This document shows, in pieces, positions 1-7,660 of a stretch of DNA of 64,000 bases. The stretch is from Verrucomicrobiaceae bacterium. GTDB lineage: Bacteria > Verrucomicrobiota > Verrucomicrobiia > Verrucomicrobiales > Verrucomicrobiaceae. Location of the stretch: NCBI GenBank assembly GCA_015075365.1, contig JABTUN010000002.1, positions 868,001 through 932,000 of the forward strand. Reading direction: 5' to 3'. Under the pieces are notes generated by a model. It was given only the letters and a program-made list of their open reading frames with translations, did not search any database and was not told where the DNA came from. Both the position numbers and the translations under genes were made by a program. Numbering within the stretch: position 1 is the first letter of the stretch; each line of letters opens with the position of its first letter.

Positions 1-110
1 AGCACCTCCTCGATCCGCTGTCCCTCGCCGTCCTCGAAGGCGGCTTCAAAGACGGCGATCACATCACCGCGACGCTGAAGAGCGGGAAGGTGGTGTTTGA
101 GAAGAGGTGA
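1..110 (+). CDS. clpB: C-terminus of a ClpB/ClpC-type AAA+ chaperone (partial)
   Basis: Only the last 35 codons are present, in the frame starting at base 3 and ending in TGA at 108-110. The peptide includes LLDPLSLAVLEGGFKDGDHI, followed by a short beta-strand tail. This is the usual closing segment of Clp ATPases, the D2-small domain with a 'P-L-A-ILEG-F-GD-I' pattern, which sits on the ring surface of the disaggregase. The body of the gene lies outside the window, so ClpB cannot be separated from ClpC with certainty. ClpB, the disaggregase acting with DnaK, is preferred because its C-terminus usually ends in this way. Confidence 0.75.
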   Translation, partial: HLLDPLSLAVLEGGFKDGDHITATLKSGKVVFEKR

Positions 111-131
111 AATCACTTCACCCTCATTCTT

Positions 132-590
132 CTACACTTGATAAGCGCTCGTTGGAAAACCAGCGGCAGATATTGGTGCTATCCCGGTTCCAGTCGGCAA
201 CATCCCAAAACTAAGCCCTGCGCTGGGGACAGCGCAATTATCTGGGAGCAATAGCGCAAGTGCGGTTGAGTCTCCTCTTGGTAGTTTGTCGAGAACTTCT
301 GAATAGAAAGCGTAGCTTGTAACAATTGCAGCTTTGAATTCAGAGCTGACTTTTGGAGCCCAATATGGCATGAACACAACCGCGAGGATAAGTCCCGTAG
401 ATTTCAATTTCTTCAAGAATGTAGGAACCCCAAAAAAGTCGAGAACTTTTTCGAGAAAGCTTTCCTCTTTTGCCAACTGCTTGGCATCTGGAACGCTGTT
501 CGTGATAATCACTTCAAAATCTTCTGAAGTAATTCCATACTTAGCTCGGAGTTCTTCTTTGCTGGGAGATGTAAAGGCCGTTGGTTGCAT
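132..590 (-). CDS. hypothetical protein, AT-rich orphan
   Basis: The 152-residue product is not recognised. One hydrophobic segment (about residues 64-80) could span the membrane, and a second mildly hydrophobic, Gly/Ala/Pro-rich tail follows. Base composition is clearly more AT-rich than the flanking genes. The ORF faces away from the Clp gene and sits beside a toxin-antitoxin locus, which fits a recently acquired or decaying accessory gene. The start ATG (588-590) was chosen as the first in frame. No domain call is possible, and it could be a truncated gene. Confidence 0.45.
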   Translation of the reverse strand: MQPTAFTSPSKEELRAKYGITSEDFEVIITNSVPDAKQLAKEESFLEKVLDFFGVPTFLKKLKSTGLILAVVFMPYWAPKVSSEFKAAIVTSYAFYSEVLDKLPRGDSTALALLLPDNCAVPSAGLSFGMLPTGTGIAPISAAGFPTSAYQV

Positions 591-627
591 GATGGATCGA
601 GAGTTTAAGTGTTGAGGAATGTCTATA

Positions 628-816
628 TCAACATCTTCTATTCGATGATGTAAGTGTGTTCATCCGGCGGTGGACGCAAGAGGTGCCTTCGGCCCCTACA
701 ACCTGCTGAGAGATCACGGTGGCTACGAAGGCATCGACACCCACACCATCCTCGCGGGCGAGGACTTCAACACGTGGGCGCATGGAGTCAGGAAGCTGGA
801 TGCTCAGGGTGCTCAT
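628..816 (-). pseudogene. truncated ribbon-helix-helix (HicB-like) antitoxin remnant
   Basis: The first 40 or so residues (MSTLSIQLPDSMRPRVEVLA onward) match small antitoxins whose N-terminal beta-strand and two helices form a ribbon-helix-helix dimer. After the 'VISQQV' segment a normal protein continues with a Tyr/Arg-rich helix and an acidic tail. Here the reading frame ends in an unrelated Cys/Arg/Asn stretch at residue 62, suggesting a frameshift or deletion. It starts 2 bp after the stop of the upstream HTH antitoxin, so it may once have been the third gene of the same operon. It could still be a functional short protein. Confidence 0.45.
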
Positions 817-818
817 GT

Positions 819-1112
819 TCAGGCTGCGTGAAGAGCTGCGAGCACGGCTTTGGGCTGACGCTCGACCACTTTGAGCAGGGCTTTGGCGGGGCCGTCGGGT
901 TCGCGGCGGCCTTGTTCCCAGTTTTGCAGGGTGCGGACGCTGACGCCGATCATGCGGGCGAAGGCTGACTGCGTCAGTTCAACGCGCTCACGCAGGCTGC
1001 GCACGTCCGTTTTGTGCCGCGTGGTGCGGCGGTGGGCCACTTTTTCCCCACGCATGATTGAGCCCATTTGGTGGACGCTTTGAACCAGTTTTTGGAAGTC
1101 TTCATCTTTCAT
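819..1112 (-). CDS. HTH antitoxin of a type II toxin-antitoxin pair (NadS/HigA-like)
   Basis: The 97-residue protein has an N-terminal helix (MKDEDFQKLVQSVHQMGSI) and an XRE-type helix-turn-helix at about residues 38-85. The recognition helix region reads SAFARMIGVSVRTLQNWEQG, the conserved NadS/HigA pattern. Such antitoxins neutralise a RelE-family toxin and repress their own promoter. The toxin gene lies upstream and overlaps it by 11 bp (the antitoxin ATG lies within the toxin's last codons), so the order is toxin first, as in higBA loci. The pair is confidently recognised; the exact family name is less certain. Confidence 0.85.
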   Translation of the reverse strand: MKDEDFQKLVQSVHQMGSIMRGEKVAHRRTTRHKTDVRSLRERVELTQSAFARMIGVSVRTLQNWEQGRREPDGPAKALLKVVERQPKAVLAALHAA

Positions 1113-1428
1113 GGGTGTAGTGCTCGATAAGTTGTTTCAACAGCTTCAACTGCGCGGGATTGAGGTCTTCCTGGCGGTTCTTCCGGTAGGCGAAGAGCAG
1201 GTAGGCTTTGTCCCGGTGGTAAAGGTAATAGATCACCCGGATGCCTCCTCGCTTGCCCGAGCCCGCCACTGACCAGCGCAGCTTTCGCAGGCCGCCGGAG
1301 CCACGGATGAGGTCGCCCGCCTCCGGCTGCTCTAGCAGCGCCAGTTGAAGCAGGTGGTGCTCATCCACGGTGAGCAGGTCGTCGATCTGTTCGGAGTAGA
1401 TGGGAGACTCGATAAACGTGAGTTTCAT
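1102..1428 (-). CDS. RelE/HigB-family toxin
   Basis: The 108-residue product starts MKLTFIESPIYSEQIDDLL and contains 'GSGGLRKLRWSVAGSGKRGG', 'IRVIYYLYHRDKAYLLFAY' and a 'Y-K-N-x-x-ED-L' segment. This is the standard beta-sheet core of RelE-superfamily mRNA interferases that lack the canonical RelE catalytic His. Members cleave mRNA, usually at the ribosome, and are neutralised by the adjacent antitoxin. The start at 1428 was preferred over an upstream in-frame ATG at 1452 because family members begin with 'MxLxFIE/TxxF'. The gene is translationally coupled to the downstream antitoxin. Confidence 0.85.
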   Translation of the reverse strand: MKLTFIESPIYSEQIDDLLTVDEHHLLQLALLEQPEAGDLIRGSGGLRKLRWSVAGSGKRGGIRVIYYLYHRDKAYLLFAYRKNRQEDLNPAQLKLLKQLIEHYTHER

Positions 1429-1494
1429 CCAAGTGGTGGACAGATACGCCATTGGCGTGCTTTGGCAAAGCGGGAATTCGGTCCCGTTGGTGAC

Positions 1495-1915
1495 TCATGA
1501 GAGTTCTCTCTCCACGAAATAGGCCTGCTTGTGCCCGCCTCGCGCGAGTTCAGCGGCTTTGGCCTCGGCTTCGGCCTGGGTGGCGTAGCGGGCGATGAGG
1601 AAAAGAGCGCCGTTGTCGTCTTCGCGGTAGAGGGCGTGGGGGAGTTCGGTCGGCGGCTCTGGTGATGTGGCAAAGGGGAGCGGGGCTCGTTTGGCACCAC
1701 AGCCCAGGCTCCGAGATCATCCTGGCCCCACACGACGCCGAGGCCGGAGGCCACGGTGCGGAGCAGTTCGAGTTCGGTCGCTGTTTCACCCGCATCCAGC
1801 AGGCTCGCCTCGATCACCTCGCCACTGCCGGAGGCGCGGCCCGAGATGGGAAGGATCGCCCCCGCCCCGCTCCACCCGGAGCGCCGCGTGGATGAAATGG
1901 GCCGTGGTTTGACAT
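1495..1915 (-). pseudogene. frameshifted small hypothetical gene
   Basis: Two convincing protein-like stretches occur in different frames on the minus strand. The upstream frame encodes 'EVIEASLLDAGETATELELL' then 'GVVWGQDDLGAW'. The downstream frame, entered at about 1660-1700, encodes 'ELPHALYREDDNGALFLIAR' then 'GGHKQAYFVERELS' and ends at TGA 1495-1497. Both have ordinary amphipathic composition, whereas the out-of-frame continuation of each is Pro/Arg/Ser-rich nonsense. I read this as one gene with at least one frameshift. Function unknown. Two small overlapping genes are the alternative. Confidence 0.35.
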
Positions 1916-1990
1916 GAGGATGCTTTGAATTCTCTGGGCGGGGGCGGCTCCAAAGTGCCGGGTGGCAGGTGCGTCCGTCCCATCGGGCGC

Positions 1991-2836
1991 TCATGGCCTA
2001 CCGGTCACCTCACGCAGGAACTTCCACAGTTCGAGCGTGGGCGGATCGTCCGGGCCGCCGAGATCGGTGCTGATGGTGCCGTGGGTTTTGCCCTCGGCGG
2101 CGACCACGCGGGCGGCGATGCCGGAGGCGCGGAGTTTTTCAGCCAGCCAGTGCGCCTGCACCCGGGTCGAGTCCCGTGAGGCGACATGCAGCAGCAGGAA
2201 GGGGGGAATGGCTTTGCCCCCCGCGACGAAGTAATACGGTGACACCTCGCGCTGCTCCGCCTCCGTGGTGCCGAAGACGGAGGTGTAGCTCGTGGCGGGT
2301 GTGTCACCGCCGTCCTTGAGACGCTTCGGGATGTCGTAGGCGGAGACATCAAGCGGCACACAGCCTTTGAGGCAGTTCATCGGCACGCCGGCGGCCTTCA
2401 AGTAGCGGTCATCCGTGCAAAGCAGCGCCGCGAGATGCGCCCCGGCGGAGTGGCCCATGATGACGAGCCTGCCGGGATCGCCCCGGTGCTCCGCCGCGTG
2501 ATCCCGCACCCAGCGCAGTGCCTTGGCGAGATCACCCATCATGCCCTGAACCGTCACCGCCGGGACGAAGCGGTAGTTCACCGACACAAACACGAAGCCT
2601 TTGTCCACAAAGGCCTGCGGCTTCTGCTGGAGGCCGGCCTTGTCCCCTTTTTTCCAGCCGCCGCCGTGAATCCACACGATCACGGGATGATCCTTTCCCT
2701 CCGGAGGCGAGTACACATCCAGCGCCTGCAGCGGGTCCTTGGCCTCCGTGTAAAAAAGGTCACGATGGACCTCCGGCGTGGCAGCCGGGGCGGAAACAGC
2801 GAGCAGCAGCAGAAGGGCGAGAAAATGGCGGGACAT
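1991..2836 (-). CDS. secreted alpha/beta hydrolase (esterase/lipase, HSL/BD-FAE type)
   Basis: The 281-residue protein opens with a signal peptide (MSRHFLALLLLLAVSAPAAT). The oxyanion-hole motif HGGG is at residues 57-60. The nucleophile elbow GHSAG is at 128-132 with Ser130, and a C-terminal 'EGKTHGTIS' supplies the likely catalytic His; an Asp upstream would complete the triad. Such enzymes hydrolyse esters of small or acylated carbohydrate substrates in the periplasm. It is the last gene of a minus-strand stretch, 32 bp downstream of the coiled-coil gene. The substrate cannot be told from sequence. A second hydrolase of similar architecture lies at 35862. Confidence 0.9.
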   Translation of the reverse strand: MSRHFLALLLLLAVSAPAATPEVHRDLFYTEAKDPLQALDVYSPPEGKDHPVIVWIHGGGWKKGDKAGLQQKPQAFVDKGFVFVSVNYRFVPAVTVQGMMGDLAKALRWVRDHAAEHRGDPGRLVIMGHSAGAHLAALLCTDDRYLKAAGVPMNCLKGCVPLDVSAYDIPKRLKDGGDTPATSYTSVFGTTEAEQREVSPYYFVAGGKAIPPFLLLHVASRDSTRVQAHWLAEKLRASGIAARVVAAEGKTHGTISTDLGGPDDPPTLELWKFLREVTGRP

Positions 2837-2868
2837 GGGCGGTGAAACGGCCCGGAGGCCTCCGCCTG

Positions 2869-3609
2869 TCAGGAGTCCCGCTTCATGGCCTCTTTTTCAG
2901 CCGCGAGCGCGACGAGGGCGGCGGCGCGGCGCGCGCGCTCTTTCGCCTCCTGCTCCGCGCGCACTTTCGCCAGGGCCTCCGCGCGGCGGGCCTTGGCCTC
3001 CTCCTCCGCCTTGCGGGCGGCCTCGCGCTCCGCCTGCTCCTTGACACGCAGCGCGGCGGCGGCGGCCTTCACGGCCTCCAGTTCCTTCAGTGCCAGCACC
3101 TTCGCGGCCTCGTGCTCGGCCATGGCACGCGCCTTGGCCTCCTCACGCTCCGCCTGGGCCTTCAGGCGCGCCTCGGCGGCCGCCTGCTGGGCGGCCACAC
3201 GCTCCGCGAGCGCGCGCGCCTTCTCCGCCGCTTTTTCAGCGGCGGCCTGCTCGCGGGCCAGTCTGGCAGCCTCCTTTTCAGCCTCCGCGCGGGCCTTGGC
3301 CTCGGCAGCGGCTTGTCTGGCGGCCTCTTTCTCCGCGAGGGCCTGGGCCTTCGCCGCGGCCTTTTCAGCCGCCTCCTGCTCCTTGGCGAGACGCGCCGCC
3401 TCCTTGGCCGCGAGATCGGCGGCCACCCTGGCTTCCTGCGCGGCATTCAACTGCGCGGAGAACTCGATCAACTGCCGTCCGAGCTCCGCGGCGGTCTCAG
3501 CCAGGGAGACAGCCGACTCTTCCAGCACATGCGGATGCAGTTCGAGGGTATTGAGCTTTTCGGCGGTGGATTGGAGGGCGGCGTGGAGTTTGGGATCGGG
3601 CTTGGTCAT
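2869..3609 (-). CDS. Ala/Glu/Lys-rich long coiled-coil protein
   Basis: The 246 residues consist almost entirely of charged alanine-rich helix with recurring 'EKEAAR', 'AEKAAAKA' and 'AEAKARAEAEK' units from about residue 60 to the end, a TolA-like single-helix or coiled-coil rod. The first 60 residues form two or three conventional helices. There is no signal peptide, membrane segment or known domain. The ATG at 3607-3609 was preferred to the GTG one codon upstream. The repetitive GC-rich composition leaves a long open frame on the plus strand as well, but that product is Ser/Ala/Arg low-complexity and lacks helical logic. Function unknown, possibly structural. Confidence 0.6.
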   Translation of the reverse strand: MTKPDPKLHAALQSTAEKLNTLELHPHVLEESAVSLAETAAELGRQLIEFSAQLNAAQEARVAADLAAKEAARLAKEQEAAEKAAAKAQALAEKEAARQAAAEAKARAEAEKEAARLAREQAAAEKAAEKARALAERVAAQQAAAEARLKAQAEREEAKARAMAEHEAAKVLALKELEAVKAAAAALRVKEQAEREAARKAEEEAKARRAEALAKVRAEQEAKERARRAAALVALAAEKEAMKRDS

Positions 3610-3760
3610 CACGGGTTGGCAAAAATGGCGGATGTCACGAATGGAGACAGTTCACGCGCTGTAAAGAAGCATCCCGCCCGCGCTTCAACCCAGATTTTCG
3701 CCATCCAGCACCTGTGCAAGCCGCCGCTTGGAAGCACGCGGGATCTCGCCATGGTGCCGC

Positions 3761-4648
3761 ATGGCCCAGATCGGCAGACGCAACTCCCTCCCCGTGCTCC
3801 ACAGCACGCCGCACGGCGTGTATCTCGACGGCGGCGAGCTGGGCGAGATCCTGCTGCCCAACCGCTACATCCCCAAGGGCACCAGCCTGGGCGACGTCCT
3901 GGATGTCTTCATCTACCGCGACTCGGAGGACCGGCTCGTGGCCACGACCGAAAAACCGCTGGCCACCGTGGGCGAGTTTGCCACGCTGGAGGTCGTGAGC
4001 GTCAACCGCCAGATCGGCGCCTTCTTGAACTGGGGCCTGCCCAAAGATCTGCTCCTGCCCTTCCGCGAGCAGGCTGAGAAGGTCGCCATCGGCGAGAAGG
4101 TCGTCGCCTACATCATGCTCGATCCCAAGACGGACCGCATCATCGCCACCACACGCCTCAACCGGCATCTCAACCGCGAGCGTCCGCCTTTTCGTCCGTC
4201 ACAGGCGGTCTCCCTGCTCATCACCGCGCGCACACCGCTGGGCTACAACGCCATCATCGAAGGCACCCACGCCGGCCTGCTCTACCACAGCAACATCGGC
4301 GCGCCGCTCCAGGTGGGCCAGCGTGTCAGCGGCTTCATCAGCGCGATCCATCCCGGCGGCAAGATCGACCTCAGCCTCGACGCCTCCGGCTACCAGCGCG
4401 TGGCCTCGCTCACCGACCGCATTCTTGACGCCCTGAAAAACAACCAGGGCAGACTGCCCTTTGACGATGACAGCCCGCCGGAGGTCATCCGCAGCCAGTT
4501 TGACGCCAGCAAAAAAGCCTTCAAGCAGGCCCTGGGCGCGCTGTACCGCCAGCGGCGGATTCGCTTCACCCGTCCCGGGATCGAACTCGCCAACCCGGGG
4601 GATCCCCAACAGGGCGACTGGCTGCCCTCCGGGGCCAGGAGGGCGTGA
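3761..4648 (+). CDS. CvfB-like S1 RNA-binding protein
   Basis: The 295-residue product matches the CvfB/YitL family: several S1-like beta-barrels followed by a small winged helix. Visible landmarks are 'LLPNRYIPKGTSLGDVLDVF' and 'GEFATLEVVSVNRQIGAFLN' (first S1-like repeats), 'GTHAGLLYHSNIGAPLQVGQ' with 'IHPGGKIDLSL' (C-terminal S1 domain) and a terminal helix-rich 'FKQALGALYRQRRI', the winged helix. Family members bind RNA and affect virulence or stability phenotypes in Firmicutes. The MAQIGRRNSL start was chosen because the family begins with this strand. It is divergent from the coiled-coil gene. Confidence 0.85.
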   Translation: MAQIGRRNSLPVLHSTPHGVYLDGGELGEILLPNRYIPKGTSLGDVLDVFIYRDSEDRLVATTEKPLATVGEFATLEVVSVNRQIGAFLNWGLPKDLLLPFREQAEKVAIGEKVVAYIMLDPKTDRIIATTRLNRHLNRERPPFRPSQAVSLLITARTPLGYNAIIEGTHAGLLYHSNIGAPLQVGQRVSGFISAIHPGGKIDLSLDASGYQRVASLTDRILDALKNNQGRLPFDDDSPPEVIRSQFDASKKAFKQALGALYRQRRIRFTRPGIELANPGDPQQGDWLPSGARRA

Positions 4649-4711
4649 TAGTGCGGTCGGAGCAGCGCTGGCCGGGGTTTTGCCAGCTGTAGAGTGATAA
4701 ACGCGGTCTGA

Positions 4712-5974
4712 TCACCTGCGCACCACCTGGCTGCCGTCCGCCACCGTGTCAGGAGGATGCAGCAGCACCTCGTCGCCTTGGCTCAGGCCGCCGAGCACCT
4801 GCGTCATCACGCCGTCACTGCGCCCGGCTTGCACGGTCACCAGCCTGGCCAGGCCGTCTCTGAACACAAAGGTCCGCCATTCGCTGCCCACGCGGAAAAG
4901 CGCGCCTGCCGGCACCAGCAGGGTCTCATCACTGTGCCAGACGGCCACGCGCACCTCCACGCGGAAGCGGTCGCCCAGCGCCCTCAGTTCGGGCGTCATC
5001 TCCTTGAAGTCAGCCAGCACCAGCACGCGCTGCTCCTCCACGCCCAGGGCGGACACCTTGGTGAAGGCCGCGGGCTCGACGCGCCGCACCCGCGCCGCCA
5101 CCGGCTGTCCGCCCCACTGCTCCACCCTCACCTCCGCGCCGGGCCGGATGTTCACCGCGTCGCGGGAGAGGATCTCCGCCTCGATCTCCAGATCCGTCGG
5201 ATCGCCGATCTCCAGCAGCGCCATGCCCGGCGTCACCACCGTGGCGCTTTCCTGCTGCACGCGCAGCACCAGGCCGTCCACCGGGGCCTTCAGCTCGATC
5301 ACCGCGCCGCCCTCCGCCGGTTTCTCCAGTTGCAGCAGCGCCGCTCGCGCCTGCGCCAGTTCGAAATCCGCCACCTGGAGCGCGAATTCCGCCGCGCGCA
5401 CCTCCCGCGTCTTCATCTCCGCCTCCCGCTCAAACGTGTCGCGGTCTGTCTCGCTGATGGTGCCCTTGTCGGTGTTGTTTTTGATCCGGCCCCAGTTCGT
5501 CTGCGCGTACTTCTGCGCCGTGCGCGCCATCTCCAGCGCCTCCTGGCCACGGCTGCGCGCCGCCGCCGCCGCGTCCACACGCGCCTGGGACTGCGCGCGG
5601 GTCCGCGCGTCCAGCAGCGGCGCCAGGGAGGGCTCGATGCGTGTCAGCACCGTGTCGCCCGCCTTCACCATGTCCCCCGGCTTCAAGCTGACGCGCTGCA
5701 TGCTGCCCGCCACCGGCGCGGCCACCACATAGCGGTTGCGGATGCGTGTCCTGCCCTCCTCGCTGACATAAACCGTCAGCGGCCCTGGTTTCACCGACTC
5801 CAGTTCCACCTCGACGGGCCGCGCACGCATCGCCTGAACCACCACGGCGATCAGGCCGGACACCACGAGCAGCATGAACATTTTTCGCGGCAGACCGCGC
5901 CGGCGCGGCGCTCGCTTCGCCTCCCACGGCGGCACGGCGGAGGCTGGGGTCTCGGAGTGGGGTTTCTCGGGCAT
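4712..5974 (-). CDS. HlyD/RND-type periplasmic adaptor (membrane fusion protein)
   Basis: The 420-residue protein has a cytoplasmic N-terminus and one membrane anchor (about residues 31-48). It continues with a barrel-sandwich strand 'VYVSEEGRTRIRNRYVVAAP' and the lipoyl half 'SLKPGDMVKAGDTVLTRIEP'. A long coiled-coil hairpin spans about residues 125-215, followed by the second lipoyl half 'LKAPVDGLVLRV', a beta-barrel and a membrane-proximal domain. Adaptors of this type bridge an inner-membrane pump and an outer-membrane channel. No pump gene is adjacent, so its partner is unknown. It is last in a minus-strand run, 48 bp after the MEMO-CapA gene. ATG 5974 was preferred over the TTG one codon earlier. 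Confidence 0.88.
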   Translation of the reverse strand: MPEKPHSETPASAVPPWEAKRAPRRRGLPRKMFMLLVVSGLIAVVVQAMRARPVEVELESVKPGPLTVYVSEEGRTRIRNRYVVAAPVAGSMQRVSLKPGDMVKAGDTVLTRIEPSLAPLLDARTRAQSQARVDAAAAARSRGQEALEMARTAQKYAQTNWGRIKNNTDKGTISETDRDTFEREAEMKTREVRAAEFALQVADFELAQARAALLQLEKPAEGGAVIELKAPVDGLVLRVQQESATVVTPGMALLEIGDPTDLEIEAEILSRDAVNIRPGAEVRVEQWGGQPVAARVRRVEPAAFTKVSALGVEEQRVLVLADFKEMTPELRALGDRFRVEVRVAVWHSDETLLVPAGALFRVGSEWRTFVFRDGLARLVTVQAGRSDGVMTQVLGGLSQGDEVLLHPPDTVADGSQVVRR

Positions 5975-6022
5975 CAACGGAGCATCACCATGCCTGCACG
6001 CGACGACTTCGCAGGTGTTTTT

Positions 6023-7657
6023 TCATTTCACCACCGCCGGCGCGAACACATTCCCCAGCGGCAGCCACCTCGCCGTCCATGTTCCTTGATCGAGAAAGCG
6101 CACCTCGATGAGACCGCCGCTGTTCCGTGGATCGTTTTGATCAAAAAGCAGGTTCCCCATCGAAAACCAGCGCAGCGATGCCGCGCCGCGCTCCCAGCCG
6201 GGCGAAGGCCGATGCGTGTGCGCGCCGAGAATCAATGCCGCGCCAGCCCTCTCTGCCCACGAGGCGATCTGCCGCTCCCGGATCGACGGCGCGGCGGCGT
6301 ACTCAGCCCCGAGGTGTAAAAACGCGAACAACGGCGGTTTCGCGCTCTTCCACGGCTCAAAGGACGCAGGCTTCAACAGCTCCCAAGCCGGCGCGGGCGA
6401 GTTTTCGACATCCGTGGCCGCGCCGACGCGAAAATCGCCAAGATCCACCACCGCGCCGTCTTCCAGCACGGCGATGCCCGCGGCCTGCAAATCGCGTTTC
6501 ATCGCCGCGCAGGCCGTTTCGCCGAAATCATGGCTGTGATTGTTCGCCAGCGACACGGCGGTCACGTTCAGCCGTTTCAACCATGCGAGCGACAGATCCC
6601 CTCTCATGCCGATCTGGAAGGGATGCTTCAACTTCGCCGGCACCTCCGTCATCATCACGCCTTCCAGGTTCAAGATCAGCGGCGCTCCGCCGGTGGCATC
6701 GAGGATCGTTTTCTCGATGCGGGCCGCCTCGGAGCTTTTCGCGAGCTTCACGGCCACCTCGCGGCCAAACTGCGTGTCACCGCCGAAACAAACGCGCTTT
6801 CCCGGCAGCACCACGCCGGGAATCGTCTGCGGACTGAACACCTGCGTGATGTAGCTCGTCGTCTCCGGCTCGTCGGGACGCCCGCCGTAGTGAATGGCGT
6901 TGCGATTCCGCAGCACGACACCTGCCGCACCCCAAACTTCACGTTGAAGCCGCATCATGAGCCACTGCGCCGCCTTGGAGTCGAGATGCGCGGGCTGGTC
7001 GAGCCTGACAATCGCATCCTCATCGCCCGCCGCGAGCACGCGCAGCGTTTCCGCATCGCGTCTCATCGCCTCCGCCTGCGTGAGGTAGTGGGAGAAGTCC
7101 GTCGATTGCACCACGAGCGTCTTTTTGCCCTTCACGCAGCGAATCAGCGCCGGAAGCAGCTTTTCCCATTCCTCCCGTGTCGAGCGCACGCCCAGCGTCA
7201 CCGGAACGACCGGCACCCCGCCAAACCAGCGCGCCAGCATCGGTAGAATGGCCTGCACACCATGCTCGCGGCTGAAGAGCGTCGATTCGCTCACCAGCGG
7301 CTCCTTCATCAATTCCTTCACCGCCGCCGCATCCACCCGCACACGGCCCAGCGGTGTCAGGAAATCCTTCGCCGTTGTCGAGAACGCCGTCGTGCCGCGC
7401 TTGTAGTGATCCGGGCTCAGGATCAGCACGCGCTCATACTTCCCTTTCGATGCCAGCCACAGCGTCTCCGCGATCAAATCCACCGCCAGCAAGTGATGCG
7501 GCACTGTCACACCTGTGACCAGCTGCTCCAGCGGCTGCATGCCCTTCTCCGCCGCCTCGCACGCTTCGCGAAAGGGCTTCGCGTCCGTGTAGAACAACGG
7601 AAACGGCTCCGCGCTCACGCTGATGGATGCAAACAAGACCAGCAGCGCCGCTCTCAT
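6023..7657 (-). CDS. fusion of MEMO-like (AmmeMemoRadiSam system B) and CapA-type metallophosphatase domains
   Basis: The 544-residue secreted protein has a signal peptide (residues 1-16). Residues about 30-270 match the MEMO/AmmeMemoRadiSam-B fold: 'TGVTVPHHLLAVDLIAETLW', 'VLILSPDHYKRGTTAFST', 'TPLGRVRVD', 'EHGVQAILPML', 'VQSTDFSHYL'. The His residues of PHH, PDHY, EH and FSHY are the expected metal ligands. Residues about 285-540 match CapA/PgsA poly-gamma-glutamate-type phosphoesterases: 'FGGDTQFGREV', 'LILNLEGVMM', 'VSLANNHSHDFGE', 'LILGAHTHRPSPGWE'. The two domains are normally separate proteins. The gene lies 3 bp after the DUF3160 stop, so the two are co-transcribed. Function of the fusion is unknown; a metal-dependent hydrolase acting outside the cytoplasm is inferred. 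Confidence 0.85.
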   Translation of the reverse strand: MRAALLVLFASISVSAEPFPLFYTDAKPFREACEAAEKGMQPLEQLVTGVTVPHHLLAVDLIAETLWLASKGKYERVLILSPDHYKRGTTAFSTTAKDFLTPLGRVRVDAAAVKELMKEPLVSESTLFSREHGVQAILPMLARWFGGVPVVPVTLGVRSTREEWEKLLPALIRCVKGKKTLVVQSTDFSHYLTQAEAMRRDAETLRVLAAGDEDAIVRLDQPAHLDSKAAQWLMMRLQREVWGAAGVVLRNRNAIHYGGRPDEPETTSYITQVFSPQTIPGVVLPGKRVCFGGDTQFGREVAVKLAKSSEAARIEKTILDATGGAPLILNLEGVMMTEVPAKLKHPFQIGMRGDLSLAWLKRLNVTAVSLANNHSHDFGETACAAMKRDLQAAGIAVLEDGAVVDLGDFRVGAATDVENSPAPAWELLKPASFEPWKSAKPPLFAFLHLGAEYAAAPSIRERQIASWAERAGAALILGAHTHRPSPGWERGAASLRWFSMGNLLFDQNDPRNSGGLIEVRFLDQGTWTARWLPLGNVFAPAVVK

Positions 7658-7660
7658 GGT

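Noticed and set aside
2885..3664. 259-codon plus-strand ORF opposite the coiled-coil gene
   Set aside because: Its Ser/Ala/Arg low-complexity product is what a GC-rich coiled-coil gene gives when read in reverse; the minus strand has the helical logic.
4649..4711. Terminator between the CvfB-like gene and the adaptor
   Set aside because: Only a weak CTGGC/GCCAG stem with no clear T-run.
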